Source of the DNA: Roseisolibacter agri
GTDB taxonomy: Bacteria > Gemmatimonadota > Gemmatimonadetes > Gemmatimonadales > Gemmatimonadaceae
Assembly (NCBI RefSeq): GCF_030159095.1
Contig: NZ_BRXS01000001.1
Location: 744,001 to 808,000, forward strand
Length of the DNA: 64,000 nt
Direction of reading: 5' to 3'
Below the pieces are notes generated by a model. That model had not been told where the DNA came from. It worked only from the letters and a program-made list of their open reading frames with translations, and ran no database searches. Shown piece by piece: positions 1 through 7,800 of this stretch (positions are counted from its first letter, which is position 1; each line of letters begins with the position of its first letter). Both the position numbers and the translations under genes were made by a program.

Positions 1-1586
1 CACACCACGCGCAGCCCCGGGCAGTGCGTGAACAGCGACGCGCCCGTCTGCGAGTGGTAGATCGCGCCGCGGATGTAGCCGCCGTACGTCGTCCGCACCA
101 CGACCGGCGCGCTGAACGCGTTGTTCGAGCGCCACCGCATCGTCGCCAGCTCGTCGCGCAGCTGCATGTACGCGGTCCAGATGTAGTCGAAGAACTGGAT
201 CTCGACCACCGGCTTGAACCCGCGGTGCGCCAGCCCGATCGCGCGGCCGATGATGTTCGCCTCGGCCAGCGGCGAGTTGTACACGCGCGCCGACCCGAAC
301 TCCGTCTGCAGGCCGTGCGTCGCCTTGAAGACGCCGCCCTTGCCCTTGACCTTGCCCAGGTACTGCTCGCGCGACACGTCGGCCACGTCCTCGCCGAAGA
401 CGACGATGCGCTCGTTGCGCCGCATCTCGTCCTTCAGCACGGCGTTGATCTGGTCGATCATCGTCGTGTCGCCGCCCGAGAACTGCGGGTCGTCCTCCGT
501 GTCGAACGACTCGCCGGTCGGGTCGACGTCGGGCGAGTAGACGTACTGGTAGACCGTGCTCGGATCCGGCTGCGGCTGCGCCAGCGCGTCGTCCGTGGCC
601 GCCAGCACCTCGGCATCGACGCTGGCGACGATGTCCGCGATCTCCTGCTCGGTCGCGTGCCCCTCGGCCACCAGCCACTTCGGGAAGTTCGTGACCGGGT
701 CGCGGCGGGCGTCCTCGTCGCGCTCCTCCTGCGGGCGGTAGAGCGTCTCGTCGTCCGACAGCGAGTGCGAGTACGGGCGGATGACCTTCGCGTGCACCAG
801 TGCCGGGCCCTGGCGCGTGCGCGCGTGCTGCACGGCGCGCCACACCGCCTCGTAGCTGGCCAGCAGGTCGCAGCCGTCCACGCGCTCGATGTGCAGGTCG
901 GGGAAGTTCTCGACCAGCTTCGAGATCGAGCCGCCCGCCGTGTTCACCTCGACGGGGACCGAGATCGCGTAGCCGTTGTCCTCGACGAAGTAGACGACCG
1001 GCAGCTTCAGGTTGCTGGCCGTGTTCAGCGACTCCCAGAACTCGCCCTGGCTGGTGGTGCCGTCGCCGGTCGAGACGAAGACCACCTCGTCCTCGTGGAA
1101 GCCCTCGGTCAGGCCGAGCAGCTTCGCGCGGAGCGAGCCCTCCGCCGCGCCGACGCCCTGGAGGAACTGCGTGCCGGTAGGGGAGGACGAGCTGGCGATG
1201 TTGTACGCCTTGTGGCCCCAGTGGCTGGGCATCTGCCGGCCGCCCGACGCCGGATCGGCGGCCGCGCCGACGGCCGAGTAGAGCATCTCGGCCGCCGTCA
1301 TGCCGAGGGAGAGGCAGAGCGCGCGGTCGCGGTAGTACGTGTAGAACCAGTCGTAGCCCGACCGGAAGACGAAGCCGGCCGCCGTCAGCACCGCCTCGTG
1401 GCCGGCGCCCGAGATCTGGAAGAAGATCTTGTTCTGGCGCTTGAGCTGGACCTCCTTGTCGTCGATGCGGCGCGACAGGAGCATCGTGCGGTAGGCGGCG
1501 AGCAGCTGCTCGCGGCTCAGCGGCGGCGCGCCCGCGGGGGCGCTGCCGGCCGCGGCACGGCGAGCGGGTCGGGTCGAGGTGGCCAT
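1..1586 (-). CDS. 2-oxoacid dehydrogenase E1, fused alpha and beta subunits (C-terminus outside window)
   Basis: Thiamine-diphosphate decarboxylase (E1) of a 2-oxoacid dehydrogenase complex, most like branched-chain 2-oxoisovalerate or pyruvate E1. The 528 visible codons start at ATG 1584-1586. The alpha half (about residues 20-335) has the ThDP motif [13 protein letters not shown] followed by VEDNGYAIS, and the loop [13 protein letters not shown] that holds the active-site His in E1 alpha. After a linker the beta half begins around residue 370 ([23 protein letters not shown]) and runs off the window. A single-chain alpha-beta E1 is known from Bacteroidetes and related phyla. No Shine-Dalgarno is seen; a TATCTTGG box lies about 32 bp upstream. 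Divergent from the OmpA-like gene. Substrate specificity cannot be decided here. Confidence 0.93.
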   Translation of the reverse strand, partial: MATSTRPARRAAAGSAPAGAPPLSREQLLAAYRTMLLSRRIDDKEVQLKRQNKIFFQISGAGHEAVLTAAGFVFRSGYDWFYTYYRDRALCLSLGMTAAEMLYSAVGAAADPASGGRQMPSHWGHKAYNIASSSSPTGTQFLQGVGAAEGSLRAKLLGLTEGFHEDEVVFVSTGDGTTSQGEFWESLNTASNLKLPVVYFVEDNGYAISVPVEVNTAGGSISKLVENFPDLHIERVDGCDLLASYEAVWRAVQHARTRQGPALVHAKVIRPYSHSLSDDETLYRPQEERDEDARRDPVTNFPKWLVAEGHATEQEIADIVASVDAEVLAATDDALAQPQPDPSTVYQYVYSPDVDPTGESFDTEDDPQFSGGDTTMIDQINAVLKDEMRRNERIVVFGEDVADVSREQYLGKVKGKGGVFKATHGLQTEFGSARVYNSPLAEANIIGRAIGLAHRGFKPVVEIQFFDYIWTAYMQLRDELATMRWRSNNAFSAPVVVRTTYGGYIRGAIYHSQTGASLFTHCPGLRVV

Positions 1587-1617
1587 CGGATTCGGAAGGG
1601 GACGGGTGAAGACCCTC

Positions 1618-1625
1618 CCAAGATA
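1618..1625 (-). promoter_or_regulatory. Putative -10 box TATCTTGG for the E1 gene
   Basis: TATCTTGG on the minus strand, about 32 bp before the E1 ATG, in an otherwise GC-rich divergent intergenic region. It matches the TAnnTTkG pattern seen upstream of several other genes here. No convincing -35 is seen. Confidence 0.4.
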
Positions 1626-1637
1626 GCCGGCCGGCCC

Positions 1638-1700
1638 TGACACCCTCCAGTCGAGGGGTGCGTATGCACCATTGACGAGTCGGCCATCGGCTGACACCCT
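1638..1700. repeat. Direct repeat TGACACCCT (two copies) in the divergent promoter region
   Basis: TGACACCCT occurs at 1638-1646 and 1692-1700, 54 bp apart, between the divergent E1 and OmpA-like genes. It could be a regulator site or chance. Confidence 0.4.
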
Positions 1701-1757
1701 AGATCGCCCCCACTCCGGGGATTCCACCGTTCCAGCCGTTCAGCCGCACCGATCCCG

Positions 1758-2942
1758 ATGCGTTCCCTCCGTCCCGCCACGACCGCCGCGGCCCTCCTGG
1801 CCGCGCTGACGCTCGCCGCCCCGGCCGCCCAGGCCCAGGGCAGCATCCTCCAGCGCGCCAAGCAGCGCGCCAAGGAGAAGCTCGAGAAGGAGATCGACAA
1901 GAAGACCGCCGACACCCCGCCGCCGTCGGCCGCCCCGGCCGCCTCGTCGGAGGAGAGCACGCCCGTCCGGAAGAGCGTGAGCACCAGCGCCGACGACGCC
2001 ACGGCCGCCCCGGCGAAGATCAACTCGGGCGCGGACTTCACGCCCGGCACCCGCGTCCTCTTCGCGACCGACTTCTCGCGGGACGAGATCGGGGACTTCC
2101 CGCGCCGCTTCGAGCTGAAGAGCGGCAACATGGAAGTCGCCGAGATCGGCGGGAAGCGCTTCCTGCGCGCGGTGAGCTACGGCGAGTTCGACGTCCCGCT
2201 CCCCGAGATGCTCCCCGAGCAGTACACGCTGGAGTTCGACCTCAAGCCCGTGTCGGGCTGGGGCCAGTACGTCTACTTCACCCCCGAGCGCGACCAGCGG
2301 AACTACCTCCAGTTCAGCACCGACCAGGGCGGTCTCGAGGGACCGGGCAGCTTCTCGGCGCTCACGCAGGTGAAGAACCCGAATCGCGAGACGCACGTCT
2401 TCAAGGTGCAGCTGATGGTCGACGGGAAGTACGCCAAGGTCTACATGGACGGCGTGCGCGTCGCCAACGCCCCCAACGCGGACCTCGGCCGCTCCAACAA
2501 GATCACCTTCCTCGTGCGCGCCAGCGCGGACTACCCGGTGCTGATCGGCAACATCCGCCTCGCGGCCGGCGGCAAGGACCTGTACAAGGCGCTCGAGGAG
2601 TCGGGGCGCGTGACGGCCGAGGGGATCTTCTTCGACACGAACTCCGACCGCCTGCGGCCGGAGTCCGACGCGGTCCTCGGCCAGATCGGCGAGATGCTGG
2701 TGAAGCACGCCGACATGCGCCTCGCGATCGAGGGCCACACCGACAACGTCGGGCAGCCGGCGGCCAACCAGACGCTGTCGCAGAAGCGCGCGGCGGCGGT
2801 GAAGGCCTACCTGGTGACCAAGCACGGCGTCGACGCCGCGCGCCTGGAGGCGAAGGGCTTCGGGTCGACCAAGCCCGTCGCGCCGAACGCCGACGAGGCG
2901 GGTCGCCAGAAGAACCGTCGCGTGGAGCTGGTGAAGCTCTGA
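1758..2942 (+). CDS. OmpA-family peptidoglycan-anchoring protein with lectin/LamG-like middle domain
   Basis: 394 aa. A signal peptide (about residues 1-27, ending AAQAQ) is followed by a charged, Lys-rich and Pro/Ala/Ser-rich linker (28-95). A beta-sandwich-like middle region (about 100-275; FATDFSRDEIGD, GWGQYVYFTPE) resembles concanavalin/LamG folds. The C-terminal OmpA domain (about 288-394) contains FFDTNSDRLRPES, IEGHTDNVG and the NRRVEL ending, including the Asp and Arg that in this family bind diaminopimelate of peptidoglycan. It is probably periplasmic or outer-membrane-associated and tethers the envelope to the cell wall. It ends in a 30-bp perfect palindrome shared with the convergent LuxR gene. 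What the middle domain binds is unknown. Confidence 0.9.
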   Translation: MRSLRPATTAAALLAALTLAAPAAQAQGSILQRAKQRAKEKLEKEIDKKTADTPPPSAAPAASSEESTPVRKSVSTSADDATAAPAKINSGADFTPGTRVLFATDFSRDEIGDFPRRFELKSGNMEVAEIGGKRFLRAVSYGEFDVPLPEMLPEQYTLEFDLKPVSGWGQYVYFTPERDQRNYLQFSTDQGGLEGPGSFSALTQVKNPNRETHVFKVQLMVDGKYAKVYMDGVRVANAPNADLGRSNKITFLVRASADYPVLIGNIRLAAGGKDLYKALEESGRVTAEGIFFDTNSDRLRPESDAVLGQIGEMLVKHADMRLAIEGHTDNVGQPAANQTLSQKRAAAVKAYLVTKHGVDAARLEAKGFGSTKPVAPNADEAGRQKNRRVELVKL

Positions 2943-2986
2943 GCACGCGCTGCGCGCACCGCTGATCGCGTCGCATCGCCGACGAA

Positions 2987-3016
2987 GACGGGCCGCCTCG
3001 ATCGAGGCGGCCCGTC
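2987..3016. terminator. Bidirectional U-less hairpin terminator
   Basis: A perfect 30-bp palindrome (two 15-bp arms, GACGGGCCGCCTCGA and its complement) between the convergent OmpA-like gene and the LuxR-type gene. There is no T tract, as is common in very GC-rich genomes. Confidence 0.8.
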
Positions 3017-3029
3017 GCGCATCCGCGGG

Positions 3030-4010
3030 TCAGTCGGCGACGGACGGCTTGCGCGTCCGTGGCACCGCGTGCTCGTCGGTGTGCTCGTAGACCCCGAGCA
3101 GCGCCGCGGCCACGGCCGCGCGCGACGGGACGTCGAGCTTGAGGAGCACGGTCTCGATGTAGTGGCGCACGGTGTTCTCGCTGATGCCGAGCCGGCGCGC
3201 CATGCCGGCGTTGCTGCGCCCCTCCGCCAGCAGCAGCGCGACGCTGCCCTCGCGCGCGGTGAGCTGGAAGCGCCGGCGCAGCACCGTCGGCGACGGCAGG
3301 GCAGGGGAGGTCCGGGTGATGGTGACCAGCACCGCCGGCTCGCCCGCCAGCGGCGGCAGGCTGGCGCGCGGGAGCGACGACGGGACCATCACGGCGGAGA
3401 GCCGGAAGTGGATCGCGCCGAGGGTGACCTCGCGCGCCGCGTCGCGCCCGGCGGGGCGGCGGCCCACGTCCGGTACCGGCAGCGTCACCGTGAGGGCGAG
3501 CGCGCGCGCCTCGCGCAGGATCTGGTGTCCGTCGTCGTCGGTGAGGGCCGCGGCCGCCGCGTTCCGATACGCGGTCTCGCCCTGCGCATCGAAGAGCATG
3601 ATGCCGTCGGCGAGGAGGTCGTAGAGCCGCGCGTGCCACTGGGCCACCGCGTCGCCGGCGAACCCGTCGGACGGCTCGCGCGCGGGCAGCAGTGCGACGA
3701 GCACCGCGTCTCCCCTCGCCGCTGGCGCGGGCGCGTGGTCGGCGATCGCCACCGCCGATCGCTCGTCCGTGCGTGCGACCGACCGCCGGCGCAGCGCGGG
3801 CCGTGGCTCGTCGCGTTCGTGTTCGTCGACGCGTTCGTCGACGCGTTCGTCGACGCGCGGCTCGTCGGGTGCTGCGTCGCGCGGCGGGTCGCGCGGGTCC
3901 TCGTGTGGGTCCTCGCGTGGCTCGAAGCGATCGGACGCGGTGGGCGGCGGCGGCCGGACGAGCAGGGCGCGCTGCGTGACCGTGTGTAGCCAGTCCGACC
4001 AGAAGGGCAC
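3030..4010 (-). CDS. LuxR-type (GerE) transcriptional regulator with PAS-like sensor region
   Basis: 326 aa. The start is GTG at 4008-4010 because GGAGG lies 5 bases upstream; longer versions back to 4121 lack such a site. The N-terminal third is low-complexity and Arg/Asp/Pro-rich, including a 12-bp tandem repeat (3821-3856) that encodes three VDER-type units. Around residues 135-165 MLFDAQGETAYRN looks like the start of a PAS sensor. The C-terminal helix-turn-helix (about 245-300) has LTAREGSVALLLAEG and ISENTVRHYIETVLLKL, typical of LuxR/GerE DNA-binding domains. No receiver domain is seen, so it may sense a ligand directly. It is divergent from the surface-lipoprotein island and may regulate it (inference). 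Confidence 0.88.
   Translation of the reverse strand: MPFWSDWLHTVTQRALLVRPPPPTASDRFEPREDPHEDPRDPPRDAAPDEPRVDERVDERVDEHERDEPRPALRRRSVARTDERSAVAIADHAPAPAARGDAVLVALLPAREPSDGFAGDAVAQWHARLYDLLADGIMLFDAQGETAYRNAAAAALTDDDGHQILREARALALTVTLPVPDVGRRPAGRDAAREVTLGAIHFRLSAVMVPSSLPRASLPPLAGEPAVLVTITRTSPALPSPTVLRRRFQLTAREGSVALLLAEGRSNAGMARRLGISENTVRHYIETVLLKLDVPSRAAVAAALLGVYEHTDEHAVPRTRKPSVAD
3821..3856. repeat. 12-bp tandem repeat, three perfect copies, in the LuxR gene
   Basis: GTTCGTCGACGC is repeated exactly three times in the coding sequence, adding a 4-residue Val-Asp-Glu-Arg-type unit each time. Candidate length-variable site. Confidence 0.9.
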
Positions 4011-4138
4011 AGGAACCTCCGGACGGCGGGAGCTGATGCGCGCGTGATGCGCAGGAAGCGCGTCACGTCGCGCGCTGCGCGCCGCAGCCGTCGGGTGGGC
4101 ACGCGCGTCCCGACGCGACATCGCGCGGTGCGCGCCCC

Positions 4139-4167
4139 TGTATATGAGTGGGCGTGTGACGACGCAA
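4139..4167 (-). promoter_or_regulatory. Sigma-70-type promoter of the LuxR-type gene
   Basis: On the minus strand TTGCGT (4162-4167) and TATACA (4139-4144) are separated by exactly 17 bp. Transcription would start near 4132, giving a leader of about 120 nt before GTG 4010. This is one of the few AT-containing spots in the region. Confidence 0.65.
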
Positions 4168-4180
4168 GAGCTTTGCGGAA

Positions 4181-4194
4181 GGGACGATCGTCCC
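4181..4194. promoter_or_regulatory. 14-bp perfect palindrome, candidate operator
   Basis: GGGACGATCGTCCC. It is centred about 55 bp upstream of the inferred LuxR transcription start, a usual position for an activator site; autoregulation is possible. Confidence 0.45.
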
Positions 4195-4272
4195 CTGACG
4201 ATGTGTTCATTCCGTCATGCATCGTCGGTGCGCGACGCGTGCATGCGACGCGGCACGCACGCATGCGCGCAG

Positions 4273-4305
4273 GCGCGATCGCCGCGCGATCGCCGCGCGA
4301 TCGCC
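4273..4305. repeat. 11-bp tandem repeat GCGCGATCGCC, three copies
   Basis: Three perfect head-to-tail copies, each containing the palindrome GCGATCGC, in the intergenic region upstream of the island. Confidence 0.85.
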
Positions 4306-4346
4306 GCGCGCACCACGCGCGCACGACGCGCGTACACCGCTCGCGA

Positions 4347-4376
4347 TAACCGCGCGGTAACCGCGACGTAACCGCG
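4347..4376 (+). promoter_or_regulatory. Array of three TAACCGCG direct repeats at 11-bp pitch
   Basis: TAACCGCG starts at 4347, 4358 and 4369, exactly one helical turn apart. Direct repeats with 11-bp pitch are the usual binding pattern of OmpR/PhoB-type response regulators. The array lies about 440 bp before the first island gene. A two-copy version sits at a matching distance before the paralogous gene at 10474. Confidence 0.6.
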
Positions 4377-4801
4377 GGACGTGGGTGCCGCCGAACGACG
4401 GCCGTAGGCGGCGCGGCGGCGCGCGGGGCGATCGGCCCGGGAGCGCGCGCCCCTGCCGGGACGAGGGGGCCGCGCGGCCCATCCGCGATGCGGCCCGGGC
4501 GGCTACAGAACGCGCGACGCCACGCTCATGCGCGCCGTCGCCCTCCTCGTCGCCCCGCCCTCCCCCTGGTCGCGCAACGCGACCCCCACCGACGGAGCCT
4601 CGCCGTGCACGCGTGCGCGCATCCGTGGAGTCGACCGCCGCCGTGGCGCGCGTGCCCCTCCGACCGTGCGTGTGCGTGACGCCCCCGCGGGTGTGACGCC
4701 AGCGCTCCGCAGTTCGCCGGGACCGCAGATCCGGCCCTCGTGATCGCCGCAGTGCCTCCCTCGGCTTCGGGACCGTCCTGGTCTCGCGGAGAACGCCACC
4801 C

Positions 4802-7800
4802 ATGTCACGAACCACCGTCGCGGCACGGTCGATCGCCGCGCTCGCGTCTCTCGCGCTGCTGGCGGCGTGCGGAGACCGCTCCGGTCCCGCCCCGCTCGAG
4901 CCGCGCGACGCGCCCGCGTTCGTCAGTGCCGGCAGCCAGAGCTCGGACTGGCAGCAGTGCGCCAACAACGGGCGCAACGACGCGATCCCGTGCGAGTGGA
5001 TCAACAGCGTCCTCAACCCCGGCAAGGCGACGTACCGGGAAGGCGAGTTGATCCCGTTCCGCTTCGCCATCCACGTCGTGGACATCCAGGGCAAGAAGCA
5101 GGTCGCGCCGGATACGAACACCGTCCGGAAGGTCACCTTCACCTACGGCTTCAACAAGGCGACCAACGGCAACTACGACTTCATCGGCAAGTTCAACCAG
5201 ACGGAGGGCGTCCGGGCGAACCTCTGCTCGGCGGACTTCTCGCCGGTGAACAACGTCTACTGCGCGCCGGGGACGCCCGCCGGGACGCTGCTGCCCACGT
5301 ACGGGCAGCCAAGCCCGCCGTACACCGATCAGAGCAGCCCGGCGGTCGCGGCGAGGCACACGACGATCTCGATCGGCAAGACGGTCTTCCTGAGCGGCCT
5401 GACCGGAAATCTGACGGCCCTGCGCCCGGCGCTCGACTCCGCGCTGACGCGCTACCTCGCCAAGGGCGGGAAGCTCGAGATCGACGTCTTCGGCGGCGTC
5501 GGCGTCGGCGTCGACAACGTGACGTACAACGTCGGCGGCAGCGACGTGACCGCGACCATGACCGTGCGGTTCCGCGCGCGGCAGAAGGACGTGCTGATGG
5601 CGTTCGGCGCCCACTTCGCGCGACTCCAGGACTGGCAGCTGGTCGGCTACGGCGGCGGCGCCGGGCAGAGCGGCTCGCCGTTCCACATCAAGGTGGACAG
5701 CATCGACGGCACGGGCGTCGGCGCGCTGGGCAACAACGTCTCCGGCGGCGTCGTCGTGCCGCAGGCGAACGTCACGCTCGGCAAGTCCGTCAGCGACGAC
5801 ACGATCAGCGTCGGCGAGGCGTTCTCGTGGACGATCCGCGCCACCAACAGCGGCGACGGCGACGCGGCGAACGTGCAGATCGTCGACACGCTGCCGGTGA
5901 TCACCGGCTACACGTTCAGCACGCCGAGCGCCGGCTGCGCGATCGCGAGCGGGATCCTCACCTGCGGGCCCCTCACGGTCGCCGCCGGCACGTTCAGGGA
6001 GTTCACGGTCTCCGCCAGCTTCACGGGGACGGTGACGCCCGCGACGTCGTGCGGGAGCTTCCCCAACACCGCGCGGCTCGGCGGCACCGGCGGGGCGAGC
6101 CCCACGATCACCCTCACGGTCCAGTGCCCGAACCTGAACCTGGTCAAGGTCGCGGGCGACACGGCGGTGAGCGCCGGCAACCCGATCTCCTTCGTGCTCA
6201 CCCTCAACAACCTCGGGCCCGGCATCGCCATCGGTGCCACGCTGAAGGACACGCTGCCGACCGGCGGCGGCATCGTGTGGAGCGTCGACACCGAGCACTC
6301 GGACACGACCTGCGCCATCTCGGGCAACGTCCTCTCCTGCAGCTTCGGCGACCTCGCCGCGAGCGGTACGGGCGCGAGCCGCAGCGTGCGCGTCACCAGC
6401 CCGACCACGTCCGCCAGCTGTCAGGCGTACCCGAACCGCGGCTGGGGGCGGGCGAGCAATCACGCGGCCGTGCAGGCATCCGACACGACCACCGTGCTCT
6501 GCCCGAGCATCGACATCACCAAGGTCGCCGACTCGGCGAGCGTCAGCGCGGGCAGCCAGATCGGCTTCAGGATGGTGGTCACCAACAACGGCCAGGGCAC
6601 GGCGACCGGCGTGACGCTGACGGACGTGCTGCCGACCAACTCGGGGCTCAACTGGTCGCTCTCCCCGACGGTCTCCGGCTGCACCATCGCCAGCGGCACG
6701 CTCACGTGCAGCTTCGGCGATCTCGCGCCGGCGGCGACGCGCACGGTCCACCTCGTCAGCCCGACCGACTCGAGCAGCTGCGGGACGGTGAGCAACAAGG
6801 GCAAGGTGACGACGACCAACAACGGGGCCGACTCGGCCACCGCGTCGATCGCCGTGAACTGCCCCGACCTCCGGGTCACGAAGTCCGCTGGGCAGGACCC
6901 GGTGAGCGCGGGCATGTCGCTCGAGTTCACGATCCAGGTCCGCAACGCGGCGACCACCGGATCCGCGACCGGCGTGACGCTGAACGATCCGCTGCCCGGC
7001 GGCTCGGGTGTGAGCTGGTCCATCAGCCCGGCCGTGAGCGGCTGCGGCATCACGGGGAGCGCGCCCACGCAGACCCTCGCGTGCACCCTCGGCACGCTCG
7101 CCCCGGGCGCGTCCGTCAGCGTGCGGATCGTCAGCTCGACGACGGCGGCGAGCTGCAAGACGTATCCGAACACCGCCACCGCGGACGCCACCAACCACGC
7201 GGCGGTCCAGGCGTCCGACACGATCACGGTGCAGTGCCCGAGCCTCGACCTCACCAAGACGGCGGACTCCACGCCGGTGAGCGCCGGGAGTCAGATCGGC
7301 TTCACCCTCACGGTCACCAACGCGGTCGGGGCGGGTACGGCCACGGCCGTGGTGCTGACCGACACGCTGCCGACGAACACGGGGCTCGGGTGGAGCATCA
7401 GCCCCACCAATGCCGCCTGCGGGATCGCCAATGGCGTCCTGACGTGCAACTTCGGGAGCCTGCTGGCGGGTGGCAGCGCGAGCGTGCACGTCATCAGCTC
7501 GACCGCGTTCGCCAGCTGCGGGACGGTGAGCAACAAGGGGCGGGTGGCGACCGGCAACAACGGCACCGACTCGGCGAGCGCCTCCGTCACCGTGCAGTGC
7601 CCGAACGTGACGCTCACCAAGACGGCGGATTCCACCACCGTGAGCGCGGGCAGCCCGATCGGCTTCACGATCACGGTGAGCAACGCCGGACCGGGCGTCG
7701 CGAAGGGCGTCTCGCTGAACGACGCGCTGCCGGGTGGCTCGGGCGTGAGCTGGAGCATCAGCCCGTCCGTGAGCGGCTGCGGCATCACGGGGAACGCGCC

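Larger units (their letters stand above)
4011..4801. other. Long regulatory intergenic region between LuxR gene and first island gene
   Basis: 791 bp with no convincing gene; the ORFs here are short, Arg-rich and without coding character. It holds the LuxR promoter, a 14-bp palindrome, a GCGCGATCGCC triplet and a TAACCGCG triplet, listed separately. The remaining stretch (about 4380-4790) is very GC-rich leader sequence with no feature I can name. Confidence 0.75.

Noticed and set aside
2943-3029. tRNA or other structured RNA
   Set aside because: The palindrome is a plain perfect hairpin between convergent genes; no cloverleaf.
4273-4376. CRISPR array
   Set aside because: Units are 8-11 bp head-to-tail or 11-bp pitch, with no spacers of proper length and no cas genes.
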